Shown: positions 7,645 through 17,455, numbered from the stretch's first letter. The stretch: 64,000 nucleotides of DNA from Clostridia bacterium (GCA_017427285.1 JAFRTE010000022.1:1-64000), one strand, 5' to 3'. Translations and numbers: made by a program. Notes: generated by a model from the sequence alone, not told the origin.

Positions 7645-8924
7645 CTGAAACAAAAGACGGCGTACTTTGCATTGACGGAGTAAAAGTAACGGATATAGTC
7701 GAAAAATACGGCACCCCGTGCTATATCATGTCCGAAAACACGGTAAGGGAAAACTGCAGAAAATATAAAAATGCAACTCAGAAGCATTACGGTAAAAACG
7801 CACTTCCGCTTTACGCTTCAAAAGCTTTTTCATGCGTTGAAATTTACAAAACGGTGTCGTCCGAGGGTTTCGGGGCCGATGTGGTTTCAGGCGGAGAGCT
7901 TTATACCGCGCTCAAAGCGGGATTTGACCCGAAAAAAATATATTTTCACGGAAACGCAAAAACCGACGACGAGATAAAATACGCTCTTGAAAGCGGCGTA
8001 GGAAGAATTGTTGCGGATAACGCGGAAGAGCTTTGCAAGATCGACAGGATCGCAAAATCGCTCAACGTTACGGCGGAAATATCGTTGAGGATAAAGCCGG
8101 GCGTTGAAGCTCACACTCACAACTTTGTCAAAACGGGACAGATCGACTCAAAATTCGGTTTTGCTCTCGAAAACGGCGAAGCGTTTACCGCCGCAAAAAC
8201 CGTATCGGAGATGAAAAACGTTCGTCTTGCTGGCGTCCACTGCCATATCGGCTCGCAGATATTCGATTCAGACCCATTCGTGCTTGCGGCAAAAAGAATG
8301 CTCGGGTTTATCGCCAAAATCAAAAACGAGCTTTCGGTTGAAATAAAAGAGCTCAATCTCGGTGGCGGTTTCGGCATAAGATACGTTGAGGGCGACAATC
8401 CCATACCTTATGACGACTACATGAAAACGATCGCTCAGACCGTTAAATCCGAGAGCGAAGCGCTCGGAATAGCCGTTCCGTTCATTCTTGTCGAGCCCGG
8501 CCGCAGCATCGTGGCTGAAGCGGGAATAACGGCATACAAGGTAATAGCAGTAAAAACTATTGAAAATATCCGTACTTACGTTTCGGTTGACGGCGGTATG
8601 ACGGATAATCCGCGCTACGCTCTTTACGGCTCAAAATACGAGGCGTGCATCGCAAACAAAGCCGATCTTCCGCGCGATTTCAAGGCGACGGTTGCGGGAA
8701 GATGCTGCGAAAGCGGCGACCTGATAGGCGAAAACATGATGATACAGCGGCCCGAAGCGGGAGATATCCTCACCGTTTTTTCAACCGGCGCATACAACTA
8801 TTCGATGGCGTCAAACTACAACCGTGTGCCACGTCCTCCGGTCATCATGATCTCAAACGGCGAGCCGAGAGTTATAGTTAAGCGCGAAACTTACGAAGAC
8901 ATAGTAAAAAACGACATTATCTGA
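7641..8924 (+). CDS. lysA: Diaminopimelate decarboxylase
   Basis: Converts meso-diaminopimelate to L-lysine, using PLP; last step of lysine synthesis. The 427-residue protein has the fold type III PLP barrel: YASKAFSC with Lys61 as Schiff-base residue, HCHIGSQI, LNLGGGFGI, VEPGRSIV, and the C-terminal CCESGD and GAYNYSMASNYN motifs that complete the dimer active site. The start overlaps engB by four bases. The next gene follows after 9 bases, with GAGGTGG as its ribosome site. Confidence 0.95.
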   Translation: MTETKDGVLCIDGVKVTDIVEKYGTPCYIMSENTVRENCRKYKNATQKHYGKNALPLYASKAFSCVEIYKTVSSEGFGADVVSGGELYTALKAGFDPKKIYFHGNAKTDDEIKYALESGVGRIVADNAEELCKIDRIAKSLNVTAEISLRIKPGVEAHTHNFVKTGQIDSKFGFALENGEAFTAAKTVSEMKNVRLAGVHCHIGSQIFDSDPFVLAAKRMLGFIAKIKNELSVEIKELNLGGGFGIRYVEGDNPIPYDDYMKTIAQTVKSESEALGIAVPFILVEPGRSIVAEAGITAYKVIAVKTIENIRTYVSVDGGMTDNPRYALYGSKYEACIANKADLPRDFKATVAGRCCESGDLIGENMMIQRPEAGDILTVFSTGAYNYSMASNYNRVPRPPVIMISNGEPRVIVKRETYEDIVKNDII

Positions 8925-8933
8925 GGTGGAAAA

Positions 8934-10196
8934 ATGACGACCGAATACGTAAAAAAGACCGTTGAAGAGATAAAGGACAAGCTGATTAAAGCGGGACGGC
9001 CGGCGCTTGCTGACTCGTTTGAAAAATGCTATCCGAACACTCTTGAAACAACTACGGAATTATGCGACGACGGCACCGCATTCGTTTTTACGGGAGATAT
9101 CCCCGCAATGTGGCTGAGAGACTCTTCAGCGCAGGTAAGGCATTATCTTCCCCTTACTAAAAAAGACCCTCAGATCAGGCGTATTATCGAAGGACTAATC
9201 GCAAAACAGGCGGAATGCATTTTAAACGACGCGTATGCAAACGCTTTTAACCGCGACGCCTCGGGCAAATGCTGGGCAGAAGACGAAACGGAGTTTAAAA
9301 ATCCCCTTGCGTGGGAAAGAAAGTATGAAACAGACTCTCTCTGCTACCCGGTCTCGCTCGCTTATCTTTATTGGAAAGCGTCCGGCTCGACCGCGCATTT
9401 TACCGAAAATTTCAAATCGGCGTGCAAACGGATCCTTGAAGTTTTCAAGACCGAACAGCATCACGAAAACTCGAAATATTTCTTTATAAGAGAAAACTGT
9501 CCGCCTTCAGATACGCTGTCCTGTAACGGAAAAGGCAATCCCGTTTCATACACGGGCATGACGTGGTCGGGCTTCCGTCCTTCCGACGACGCATGCAGAT
9601 ACGGCTACCTTATTCCGTCAAATATGTTCGCCGTTGTTATTCTCGGATATATGGAAGAGATTTTTTGCAACGACAGCGAGATCTCCCTTGCCGCAAAAGG
9701 TCTGAAAAAACAGATAGACGAAGGCATAAAAAAATACGGGATCTACGATCATCCCGTTTTCGGCAAAATTTACGCGTATGAAACGGACGGTTTCGGCAAT
9801 TATACTCTTATGGACGACGCAAACGTTCCGTCTCTGCTTTCGATCCCCTATCTCAGCTACGTTTCCGCGGACGACGAGATATACAAAAACACGAGAAAAT
9901 TCATTTTAAGCAAAGAAAACCCGTATTATTACGAAGGAAAAGCCGCAAAAGGCATAGGCAGTCCGCATACGCCCGAACGTTACATCTGGCATATAAGTCT
10001 TTCGATGCAGGGGCTTACCTCGAAAGACGAAGCGGAAAAGAAATATCTGCTTGATTTATTCGAAAATTCAACCGCCGATACGGGGTATATGCACGAAGGA
10101 TTCGACGTTGACGATCCCTACAATTTTACGCGTTCGTGGTTTGCGTGGGCAAATTCGATTTTCTCGGAGTTTATTTTAAGCGTTTTCGACGAATAA
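8934..10196 (+). CDS. GH125 exo-alpha-1,6-mannosidase
   Basis: A glycoside hydrolase of family 125, which trims non-reducing alpha-1,6-linked mannose, for example from N-glycan cores or yeast mannan. The 420-residue protein has GDIPAMWLRDSSAQVRHY near the N terminus, the MTWSGFRPSDDACRYGY segment with the likely acid Asp (218/219), MDDANVPSLLS, and YMHEGFDVDDP with the likely base Glu388; in the studied Clostridium perfringens enzyme these are Asp220 and Glu393. No signal peptide, so it acts in the cytoplasm on imported oligosaccharides. It is the last gene of the engB-lysA operon, an unexpected place, and a terminator follows at once. Confidence 0.9.
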   Translation: MTTEYVKKTVEEIKDKLIKAGRPALADSFEKCYPNTLETTTELCDDGTAFVFTGDIPAMWLRDSSAQVRHYLPLTKKDPQIRRIIEGLIAKQAECILNDAYANAFNRDASGKCWAEDETEFKNPLAWERKYETDSLCYPVSLAYLYWKASGSTAHFTENFKSACKRILEVFKTEQHHENSKYFFIRENCPPSDTLSCNGKGNPVSYTGMTWSGFRPSDDACRYGYLIPSNMFAVVILGYMEEIFCNDSEISLAAKGLKKQIDEGIKKYGIYDHPVFGKIYAYETDGFGNYTLMDDANVPSLLSIPYLSYVSADDEIYKNTRKFILSKENPYYYEGKAAKGIGSPHTPERYIWHISLSMQGLTSKDEAEKKYLLDLFENSTADTGYMHEGFDVDDPYNFTRSWFAWANSIFSEFILSVFDE

Positions 10197-10202
10197 AAAA
10201 AC

Positions 10203-10229
10203 CTGACGGTTTAAGCCGTCAGTTTTTTT
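10203..10229 (+). terminator. Terminator between GH125 and walJ
   Basis: Stem CTGACGG (10203-10209) and CCGTCAG (10216-10222) with T7 after it; the A-run before it makes it usable in both directions for the convergent genes. Confidence 0.85.
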
Positions 10230-11022
10230 AATTACAGGTAAAAATATGTGAAAGTTCGTCGGGAGGAGCTGCGAATACGGATAGATCCTTTCCGATTTCG
10301 GCGCCCTTTGCCGATATAAACGCCTCAGCCGTTGCAAGTGCGGCGCGGGGCGTGTTGTTTTCCCTGCTTAAATGAGCGAGTATAACGTTTTCAAGCCCCG
10401 AATCAAGAAATTCCGCTATCATTTCTGCGGACTGATCGTTTGAAAGATGTCCGTTCGGCCCCGAAATGCGTCTTTTAAGATAATACGGATACGGGCCGGT
10501 CTGCAGCATATTTTTATCGTGGTTTGACTCGAAAACGAGTATTTTACAGCCGTTTAACGAAGACCTTATCTCTTTTGTGCCTTCTCCCGCGTCGGTAAGT
10601 ACGCCAACATCACCGTATTTCGTTTTTATTCTGTAACCCACGCATTCGGCGCTGTCGTGAGGCGAATGGAAAGATGTAACTTCAAAGCAGTCTCTTGCGG
10701 CAACCGCGCCTACGGGCATCGGGCAGAAAAGCGAAGTGTCAAACTCGCTGTTTTCTGCGTAATACGCGTCGAGCGTTGCCTGGTTTGAAATAACGGGGAT
10801 TCGATAATGCTTGCATATGGTCATAAGCCCCGCAACGTGATCCGTGTGCTCGTGCGTAACGAAAATACCTTCAACGTTGTTGAAGGAAAGGCCTGCGGCT
10901 TCAAGCGCTTTCTGAGTTTTTTTAACTCCGAAGCCCGCGTCTACAAGTACGGCTCTGCCGTCTATATCTATAACCGTGCAGTTTCCGCTGCTTCCGCTGT
11001 AAAGAGTAAATACACGCAGCAT
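10228..11022 (-). CDS. walJ: MBL-fold hydrolase, WalJ/YycJ type
   Basis: A metallo-beta-lactamase-fold protein of 264 residues. SSGN near the start, HEHTDH for metal binding, the Asp in LTDAGEG, SNHD and LAHLSRENN match the YycJ/WalJ group, which is usually tied to cell-wall control and DNA/wall coordination in Bacillota. Here it is the last gene of a minus-strand cluster after murA, whose TGA overlaps its ATG by one base (TGATG). No regulator walK/walR is in the window. Confidence 0.85.
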   Translation of the reverse strand: MLRVFTLYSGSSGNCTVIDIDGRAVLVDAGFGVKKTQKALEAAGLSFNNVEGIFVTHEHTDHVAGLMTICKHYRIPVISNQATLDAYYAENSEFDTSLFCPMPVGAVAARDCFEVTSFHSPHDSAECVGYRIKTKYGDVGVLTDAGEGTKEIRSSLNGCKILVFESNHDKNMLQTGPYPYYLKRRISGPNGHLSNDQSAEMIAEFLDSGLENVILAHLSRENNTPRAALATAEAFISAKGAEIGKDLSVFAAPPDELSHIFTCN

Positions 11023-12317
11023 CAGCTTATTTTTGTTTCCGTCAATACGGGAGCGTCGTCATCTGTTACCTGTATATCCGCGCCGAGCGCTCTGAGTTTT
11101 TCAACTATGTTTTCATATCCGCGCTCAATGTAGCGGACATCTGATATTTCCGTGATCCCTTCGGCTATAAGCGCCGCAATAACAAGCGTAACGCCCGTTC
11201 TCAAGTCGCACGCTTTAACCTGAGCGCCCGTAAGTTTTTCAACGCCTTCTATAACGCAGATATTGCCGTCGACCGTCATTTTTGCGCCCATTCTGCGCAG
11301 TTCGTCAACGTATTTGAACCTATGTGAGAAAATCGTTTCGGTTATAATGGAAGTTCCGCCCGCCCTGCTAAGAAGAGCCGCCATCTGCGACTGCATATCC
11401 GTGGGAAAACCGGGATACGGAAGAGTTTTTATGTTGAGATTTTTTATCCTCTTTGCGGGATCGCGCGAAACTATAACGTAATCGTCGAATTCTTCAACTT
11501 TTGCGCCGGACTCTTCGATTTTTGCGGAGATCGACTCAAGGTGTTTGGGAATAACGTTTCTTATCGTTACCTTTCCGCCCGCAGCCGCGGCAGCCGCCAT
11601 GAAAGTACCGGCTTCTATCTGGTCGGGGATTATTTCGTAATGTCCGCCGTGAAGCTCGGATACGCCTTTTATTTTTATAACGTCTGTACCCGCGCCCTTG
11701 ATCTGTGCGCCCATTGCGTTTAAGAAGTTTGCGATATCAACTATATGAGGCTCTTTTCCTGCGTTTTCTATAACGGTAAGTCCTTCCGCAAGCACCGCAG
11801 CAAGCATTATGTTTACCGTTGCGCCGACGGACGGGAAATCAAGGTTCATAGATGTTCCCGTAAGTTTTTCGGCGTCGGCAACTACTATTCCGTGCTTTAT
11901 ATCAACCGTTGCGCCGAGCGCCTCAAATCCCTTTATGTGGTAGTCTATCGGACGTTCCACAAAATCGCATCCGCCGGGCAGCCCGACTCTTGCGTGACCG
12001 AAGCGGCCGAGCAAAGCACCTATAAGATAGTATGACGCGCGCAGTTTTCTGACAGCGTCGTAATCGGCAACGTATGAAGCAACGTTTGTGCAGTCTATGC
12101 GCAGCGTTTTTTCGTCAAGATATCTTACGTCCGCGCCCATTTTCTTCATAATATCCACAAGATCGCAAACGTCGTTTATTCCCGGGACGTTTTCGATAAC
12201 GCATACGCCCCTGACGAGCACCGCGGCGGGGATTATTCCCACGACCGCATTTTTGCCGCCGCTGAGCGAAACTTCGCCGTTCAGCGGTTTGCCGCCGGAA
12301 ATAACATATTTTTTCAA
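11022..12317 (-). CDS. murA: UDP-N-acetylglucosamine 1-carboxyvinyltransferase
   Basis: First committed step of peptidoglycan synthesis: transfers enolpyruvate from PEP to UDP-GlcNAc; the target of fosfomycin. The 431-residue protein has Lys22-Asn23 in GGKNA and the catalytic Cys117 in VGLPGGCDF, so it should be fosfomycin-sensitive in type. The six repeats of the EPSP-synthase-like fold are visible as LGA/GA motifs. Start is TTG at 12317, about 9 bases after GAGG; no ATG fits the frame. Lies between an M23 peptidase and walJ in one direction, a cell-envelope cluster. Confidence 0.95.
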   Translation of the reverse strand: MKKYVISGGKPLNGEVSLSGGKNAVVGIIPAAVLVRGVCVIENVPGINDVCDLVDIMKKMGADVRYLDEKTLRIDCTNVASYVADYDAVRKLRASYYLIGALLGRFGHARVGLPGGCDFVERPIDYHIKGFEALGATVDIKHGIVVADAEKLTGTSMNLDFPSVGATVNIMLAAVLAEGLTVIENAGKEPHIVDIANFLNAMGAQIKGAGTDVIKIKGVSELHGGHYEIIPDQIEAGTFMAAAAAAGGKVTIRNVIPKHLESISAKIEESGAKVEEFDDYVIVSRDPAKRIKNLNIKTLPYPGFPTDMQSQMAALLSRAGGTSIITETIFSHRFKYVDELRRMGAKMTVDGNICVIEGVEKLTGAQVKACDLRTGVTLVIAALIAEGITEISDVRYIERGYENIVEKLRALGADIQVTDDDAPVLTETKIS

Positions 12318-12382
12318 TGTCTGGCACCTCTGCTTCGTTTTTTTATTGTGTGTTTGTGTTTGTATGAATCAATAAATCAATT

Positions 12383-14065
12383 TCACGATATATACGGATA
12401 AGGGTCGAAATACTCGCCCGTTTCTTTGTTGTAAAGACCAAAATGCAGGTGATTTCCCGTGGCGACGCCCGTATGTCCCACATATGCTATTACCTGCCCT
12501 TTATATACCTTGGAGCCGATGGAAATACTGCTTTCAAGCTTACTGCAGTGACCGTAATACGATACTATTCCGTTGCCGTGGTCTATCGCTATATAGTTAC
12601 CCAGTCCGTTTTCCTGCCATCCCTTTTCAACAACTGTACCGGCGTCCGCGGCAAGGATTTTTGTGCCTGCGTCCGCCGCAATATCGGTACCTCTGTGGAA
12701 ATTATCCTTTTTATTCAGAGTTCTCCATCCGAAATGCGAAGAAACGTATCCCGCATGGTTTGCAAGCGGCCACATAAAGCTGCCCGAAGGAGCGATCGTT
12801 TTGGTTCCGACAAGTATCTGACGCGTAACGGGATCCTGAACTCTTCTTCTCGCAACCTCTGTTCTGGAAGTTTCAACGCCGTTTGATTCGCATATTTCCG
12901 CTGTTATTTCGTAAACGCCGTTTGATCCGCTCTGTTTCGTCTGCGTCGTGCCCTCGTAAAGTGAATCGGTATAAGTCCTTTTTGTTTCAAAAGGAATGAT
13001 CTCGGAATACTGAACCTGATATTTCGTCTGCACTCTCAGCTCGCAAAACGGCTTTCCGACCGTAAGCGTGTCGCCGGTGATGACCGATTCGATATTCGTG
13101 ATATTGTTAAGCAGTTTAAGTACGGGAACGGATATTCCGTATTCTTCGGCGATGCTTTCGGGCGTTTCGTTTTTTGATACTTTATGGACGGTGGGGTTGC
13201 TTGACGTTTTGAAGAGCGCAAGAAGGTCGGAATACGAACGTTCGTAGTTTTTCGGATATGTATCCCTTACGATTTCTATGCTGTTGAGTATTTCATACGT
13301 CTCGTTTTTTCCGCCGGAAAGATACCATGAGGCGACCTCTTCCAGAAGACGGGAAAAATCGTTTTCGTTTTTTGACGTACCGAGAAGCTGACCGTCAAAG
13401 AAAAAGCCGTACGACTGCCCGATATATTCCTGAAAACTGTTGTAAAGCGTTTCGGCTATCTCGCCCGTATCGGTAAGCTCGTCCTTTTCTATGATAACGA
13501 AGTTGAGCGTAGGTATCGATTCCATCATATATTCGCTTTCGCCGGCGGAATATATGCGGTCCTCGACCGACGCGCGTATATCGTCAAAAGTCTGCTGATC
13601 CTGCACGAATGCAACGTGTTCGTCGCAGATCTTCACTTCGAGAGCAACGGAATAAACGCTTGCCGCCCACGCCGAGAATACTACAACGGCTGCACCCGCA
13701 ACGGGGATCGCAACGGGAAGCACGGTTTTGAGGATACCGAGCAATACAAGGCCGATAACCTTGAAAACGTGGCCGATAATAAAGCCGGTACGGTATAAAA
13801 AGCTGGTATGCTGCAGATGCGCGTACGTTATGGATACCGAAAATGCGGAATCTTCCGGAAGCGCCTTTTTAACGAAATATTCCGTTAATTCGCCCATTTT
13901 TTTCGCAAATCTGTCGAGTTTCAGCTGTTTTGCGAGCCGACGCATGAATTTTGCGAACGGGGAGCGTTTTTTACGCTTTTTTTCGGGGACTTTCGCCGAA
14001 TATGCAGGTCTTGCGGGAGTTGTCCATTCGTGTTTGCCTGCCGGCGTATATATGTTTCGGGGCAT
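12383..14065 (-). CDS. Membrane-anchored M23 peptidase with LysM and G5 domains
   Basis: A 560-residue cell-wall enzyme. A basic cytoplasmic tail (1-100) is followed by a membrane segment (about 104-140), an extracellular spacer, a LysM-like domain (about 291-338, HKVSKNETPESIAEEYGIS), a G5-like domain (about 343-422) and a C-terminal M23 domain (about 445-555). Zinc ligands are present: His457 and Asp461 in HRGTDIAA, His506 in YYGHCS, and His539/His541 in GNHLHFGL, so it should be an active endopeptidase cutting peptidoglycan cross-links. AGGAGA precedes the ATG. It sits 22 bases after a small membrane protein gene and before murA. Confidence 0.9.
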   Translation of the reverse strand: MPRNIYTPAGKHEWTTPARPAYSAKVPEKKRKKRSPFAKFMRRLAKQLKLDRFAKKMGELTEYFVKKALPEDSAFSVSITYAHLQHTSFLYRTGFIIGHVFKVIGLVLLGILKTVLPVAIPVAGAAVVVFSAWAASVYSVALEVKICDEHVAFVQDQQTFDDIRASVEDRIYSAGESEYMMESIPTLNFVIIEKDELTDTGEIAETLYNSFQEYIGQSYGFFFDGQLLGTSKNENDFSRLLEEVASWYLSGGKNETYEILNSIEIVRDTYPKNYERSYSDLLALFKTSSNPTVHKVSKNETPESIAEEYGISVPVLKLLNNITNIESVITGDTLTVGKPFCELRVQTKYQVQYSEIIPFETKRTYTDSLYEGTTQTKQSGSNGVYEITAEICESNGVETSRTEVARRRVQDPVTRQILVGTKTIAPSGSFMWPLANHAGYVSSHFGWRTLNKKDNFHRGTDIAADAGTKILAADAGTVVEKGWQENGLGNYIAIDHGNGIVSYYGHCSKLESSISIGSKVYKGQVIAYVGHTGVATGNHLHFGLYNKETGEYFDPYPYIS

Positions 14066-14087
14066 TTAAATCTCCTGAAATAATTGC

Positions 14088-14480
14088 TTAAACGTCAAAT
14101 ACAGGTATGTATTCGTCTTTCTTGCGCGGTTTTTTCGGGTGTTTTTTTCTGTATGCTCGGTGAATGAAATATACGCAAACACATATCGCCGCGCCGATAA
14201 GCGTGTTTACAAGAAGCGAAAAAACAAACGGCATAGGGAAAAACTCCGTTTCAAACGCTTCGTGGAAATACTGAGGGGGGAGGTATCGCGGGAAATAGTT
14301 TGCGTTGAAAACAATGTCAGTTGTCTGTTCGGTAAACGTAAACGGGAAGCCGAAGCGCATACCGTAAATATCGGTATACGATTCGAGCCAAACGGGGCAG
14401 AATGCGCTGAGCGCTGTTATCGCGGCCCCGAGGAGCAGCGATGCTGCAATAATTATTACAATAACGGCTGATTTTTTCAT
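14088..14480 (-). CDS. Small two-helix membrane protein of unknown function
   Basis: A 130-residue protein with an N-terminal helix (about 5-28), an extracellular aromatic-rich loop of some 55 residues, a second helix (about 84-107) and a Lys/Arg-rich cytoplasmic tail ending IPVFDV. No family recognised. Its ATG overlaps the prfA stop (ATGA), so it is translationally coupled to prfA, in the place where many bacteria carry prmC. Confidence 0.75.
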   Translation of the reverse strand: MKKSAVIVIIIAASLLLGAAITALSAFCPVWLESYTDIYGMRFGFPFTFTEQTTDIVFNANYFPRYLPPQYFHEAFETEFFPMPFVFSLLVNTLIGAAICVCVYFIHRAYRKKHPKKPRKKDEYIPVFDV

Positions 14481-15550
14481 TCTTCTGTTCCGGCTTTCAG
14501 TTTTTCCGCCTGGTCGGTAGTTATAAGCGCGTCTATAAGCTCGTCTAGATCTCCGTCCATGATCTGGAGTATCTTGTAAAGCGTAAGATTGATCCTGTGG
14601 TCCGTAACGCGACCCTGAGGGAAGTTGTATGTCCGTATGCGTTCGCTCCTGTCACCGGTGCCGACCTGCAGACGACGGTCGGAAGCGATTTTTGCATTTT
14701 GTTCGGCAAGCATGCTCTCATAAATTCTCGAGCGAAGTATTTTCATCGCACGCTCGCGGTTTTTAAACTGGCTTCTTTCATCCTGACAGTCGACCACGGT
14801 GTTTGTGGGAACGTGGATTATGCGGATAGCGCTTTCGGTTTTGTTTACATGCTGTCCGCCCGCTCCGCCCGAACGGTGGGTTTCTATTATAAGGTCGGCG
14901 GGATTGATCTCAACTTCGACCTCGTCCGCTTCGGGAAGGACTGCTACGGTAACGGTCGAGGTATGTATCCTGCCCTGAGACTCCGTTTCAGGGACGCGTT
15001 GCACGCGGTGAACTCCGCTCTCGAATTTCAGACGGCTGTATGCGCCTTCGCCCTCGATCGAAAACGTAATTTCCTTAATGCCGCCGAGTTCCGTTTCGTT
15101 TACGGATAAGACTTCTGTTTTGTAGCCCTTTTTCTCGGCGTACATCGAATACATCCTGTAAAGCGAATTTGCAAAAAGCGCCGCCTCTTCGCCGCCCGCG
15201 CCTCCGCGTATCTCAACGATAACGTTTTTGTCGTCGTTGGGGTCTTTCGGCAAAAGAAGGATCTTTATTTCGTTTTCAAGTGTCTCGATGCGCTCCTTGC
15301 CCGTGCGGTATTCTTCCTCGACGATCTCGCGGAAGTCCGGTTCGAGCGTTTCGTTCATCAGCTCTCTCGCCTCGTCAACGTTGCGCTGCGCCGTGAGGAG
15401 ATCTTTATACTTATCTACTATCGGAGAGAGGTTTTTGTGCTCTCTCATATATTTTTTATACTGTTCCTGATCTTTTATAACGTCCGGATCGGTAAGCTTT
15501 TCGTTTACCGCGTCAAGACGTTCGCTTATACTTTTTAACTTATCGAGCAT
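14477..15550 (-). CDS. prfA: Peptide chain release factor 1
   Basis: Recognises UAA and UAG stop codons and releases the peptide. [17 protein letters not shown] carries the catalytic [17 protein letters not shown] holds the P-x-T stop-codon tripeptide of RF1 (PET here), not the SPF of RF2. I start at the ATG at 15550 (MLDKLKS, 357 residues), with GGGAAAG upstream; six extra residues of the longer ORF have no support. prmC, the methyltransferase for GGQ, is not next to it. Confidence 0.95.
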   Translation of the reverse strand: MLDKLKSISERLDAVNEKLTDPDVIKDQEQYKKYMREHKNLSPIVDKYKDLLTAQRNVDEARELMNETLEPDFREIVEEEYRTGKERIETLENEIKILLLPKDPNDDKNVIVEIRGGAGGEEAALFANSLYRMYSMYAEKKGYKTEVLSVNETELGGIKEITFSIEGEGAYSRLKFESGVHRVQRVPETESQGRIHTSTVTVAVLPEADEVEVEINPADLIIETHRSGGAGGQHVNKTESAIRIIHVPTNTVVDCQDERSQFKNRERAMKILRSRIYESMLAEQNAKIASDRRLQVGTGDRSERIRTYNFPQGRVTDHRINLTLYKILQIMDGDLDELIDALITTDQAEKLKAGTEE

Positions 15551-15581
15551 ACTGACACTTTCCCACAATATCTTATTTTAT

Positions 15582-15610
15582 ATTATAGCAGATTTCTTCC
15601 GTTTTGTAAA
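15582..15610 (-). promoter_or_regulatory. Promoter of the prfA cluster
   Basis: Minus strand TTTACA (15605-15610) and TATAAT (15582-15587), 17 bp apart. It is back-to-back with the ribU promoter. Confidence 0.75.
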
Positions 15611-15682
15611 GACTTAATTGTGTCTAAATCCATAATTTTATTAAATTATATATAATATTAATAAATATTTAAGTATCGGGTA

Positions 15683-15711
15683 TTGACAAAACGCCTCCGA
15701 AGTGATATAAT
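15683..15711 (+). promoter_or_regulatory. Consensus promoter of the FMN riboswitch/ribU
   Basis: TTGACA (15683-15688), 17 bp, TATAAT (15706-15711); transcription begins just before the riboswitch P1 stem. Confidence 0.85.
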
Positions 15712-15722
15712 TGCCGCAAATC

Positions 15723-15843
15723 GAATAATCCTTCGGGGCAGGGCGAAATTCCCTGACCGGTGGTAAAGCCCACTAACCTGTTTTCAGGCCGAAACGGTGA
15801 AATTCCGTTGCCGACGGTAAAGTCCGGATGAGAGAAGATATTC
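15723..15843 (+). ncRNA. FMN riboswitch (RFN element)
   Basis: Conserved RFN blocks are easily read: CTTCGGGGCAGGG, CCTGACCGGTGGT, AAGCCCACTAACC, the GCCGACGGTAAAGTCCGGAT block and GAGAGAAG. The ends GAATA/TATTC and CTTC/GAAG form P1. A terminator hairpin follows 28 bases later, so FMN binding should stop transcription before ribU. Confidence 0.95.
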
Positions 15844-15870
15844 ATGCGCTGCATGTTTTCTGAAAAAACA

Positions 15871-15902
15871 GTTCCCGGATTATTCGGGAACTTTTATTTT
15901 TT
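15871..15902 (+). terminator. Riboswitch-controlled terminator
   Basis: Stem GTTCCCG (15871-15877) with CGGGAAC (15885-15891), then a T-rich run. The ribosome site AAGGAG of ribU begins at 15903, so read-through is required for expression. Confidence 0.85.
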
Positions 15903-15915
15903 AAGGAGACATACC

Positions 15916-16563
15916 GTGAACATCGCAAAAGAACACATCATTATCGCCGTAATTGCAGGCGTAATAGCCGCTGCGCTTACCGTAGTAGCGCTCGTTTTAA
16001 AGCTCAGGCGCAAAGAACCCGGGAAAGTAAGCGTAAAAAAAATAACGACGCTCTCTGTCATGTCCGCTTTGAGCATCGTTTTAATGATCCTTATAAGGAT
16101 TCCTTTTCCTCCCGCGCCGTTTCTCGAATACGACCCCGCAGATATCCCGATACTTATCTCGACATTCCTTTTCGGACCGTGGTGGGGACTGATAATGACC
16201 GCCGCAGTCAGCGTAATTCAGGGCGTAACGGTAAGTTCTTCAAGCGGAATAATAGGAATCGTCATGCATTTCGCGGCAACGGGCGGCTTTGTTGCGGTTG
16301 CGGGGCTTATTTACACCCGCGGGAAGAATATAAAGCGCGCGATTATCGCGCTCGCCGCGGGTACTCTCGTTCAGACTGCTTTGATGGTAGTGATGAACCT
16401 TATTTTCACGCCGCTTTTTATGAATACGCCTGCGGAAGCTGTAATAGAGATGCTTATCCCCGTAATCATTCCGTTCAACCTGCTGAAAGCGGGGGTAAAC
16501 GCAATACTCACGTTTGTTGTTTACAAGCTCGTTTCAAGATCGGTCTCCGCCCTGTTTGACTGA
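15916..16563 (+). CDS. ribU: Riboflavin ECF transporter S component RibU
   Basis: The membrane substrate-binding part of an energy-coupling-factor riboflavin importer; it needs the shared EcfA/EcfT module, not in this window. The 215-residue protein has about six membrane helices and the family signature FLEYDPADIP followed by FGPWWG. The start is GTG at 15916, 7 bases after AAGGAG; the longer ATG at 15844 lies inside the riboswitch and terminator and is wrong. Control by the FMN riboswitch fits the role. Confidence 0.95.
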   Translation: MNIAKEHIIIAVIAGVIAAALTVVALVLKLRRKEPGKVSVKKITTLSVMSALSIVLMILIRIPFPPAPFLEYDPADIPILISTFLFGPWWGLIMTAAVSVIQGVTVSSSSGIIGIVMHFAATGGFVAVAGLIYTRGKNIKRAIIALAAGTLVQTALMVVMNLIFTPLFMNTPAEAVIEMLIPVIIPFNLLKAGVNAILTFVVYKLVSRSVSALFD

Positions 16564-16565
16564 TT

Positions 16566-17438
16566 TCAGTCTTTCAGAACGGGAACGAATTCTTCGGACG
16601 CCGCGGAAAGCTCCTGGCAAAATCCGTCAAAACCGAGATTTCTGAATTCCCGTAATACCGTATTATATTCTTTTCTTGTGATTTTTCTGTTTATTTCGGG
16701 GTATTTTTCCGCTGAAACGTCGCCCGTGGGGATATACTGCCCCATAAGACTGACTCGGACATCCCCGGGCAGATTTTCCCGCATAAACCGCAGCGTTTTT
16801 ACGGACTGAAAAGGCATGGACGGCAAAACGAGATGACGGACTATAACGCCTTTTTTCATCATTCCGTTTTCGATAACGGGGGGACCTACCTGTCTAACCA
16901 TTTCGTTTATCGCTTTTACGGCATTTTCGGCGTAATCCGATACTCCCGAATATTTCAGCGATTTTTCGTTTGAAACATATTTGAAATCGGGCAGATAAAT
17001 ATCTATAAGTCCTTCCATTTCGCGGACCGTTTCGGAGCGTTCGTATCCGCCCGAATTCCACACGACCGGGATTTTCGGCTTTGCGGCTTCAAGCGCGTTT
17101 TTTATGCTAGGCGCAAAATGGACGGGGTTTACGAGATTGATGTTTTCCGCTCCGTCCCGCTGAAGAGAAAGGATTATTTCGCAAAGCTCTTCGTCGGTCA
17201 CTTCTTTCCCGACGTTTTCTCTGCTTATTTCGTGATTCTGGCAAAAAACGCAGCGCATGGTACACCCCGAAAAGAATATTGTGCCCGAGCCGTTTTTACC
17301 GCTTATAACCGGCTCTTCCCAGAAATGCTTTGCGGCGCGCGTTACAGCCGCTTTTGCCCCTCCGCCGCAAAAACCGCGGGACTTGTTTCTGTCAACTCCG
17401 CATTTTCGCGGACAGAGTTCGCATTTTGTATACGTCAT
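16566..17438 (-). CDS. Radical SAM protein, PflA-like (COG1313 type)
   Basis: A 290-residue radical SAM enzyme. The cluster motif is CTMRCVFCQN (C-x3-C-x2-C). An N-terminal cysteine-rich segment, CELCPRKCGVDR with a later Cys, is typical of the 'putative pyruvate formate-lyase activating' group, whose true targets are mostly unknown. No glycyl radical enzyme lies in the window, so the substrate cannot be inferred. Its 3' end is 2 bases from the convergent ribU stop. Confidence 0.85.
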   Translation of the reverse strand: MTYTKCELCPRKCGVDRNKSRGFCGGGAKAAVTRAAKHFWEEPVISGKNGSGTIFFSGCTMRCVFCQNHEISRENVGKEVTDEELCEIILSLQRDGAENINLVNPVHFAPSIKNALEAAKPKIPVVWNSGGYERSETVREMEGLIDIYLPDFKYVSNEKSLKYSGVSDYAENAVKAINEMVRQVGPPVIENGMMKKGVIVRHLVLPSMPFQSVKTLRFMRENLPGDVRVSLMGQYIPTGDVSAEKYPEINRKITRKEYNTVLREFRNLGFDGFCQELSAASEEFVPVLKD

Positions 17439-17455
17439 AAAAATACCCGTAAATT

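Noticed and set aside
15844-15915. ATG at 15844 as the ribU start
   Set aside because: It sits between the FMN aptamer and the terminator; the GTG at 15916 has AAGGAG and fits RibU.
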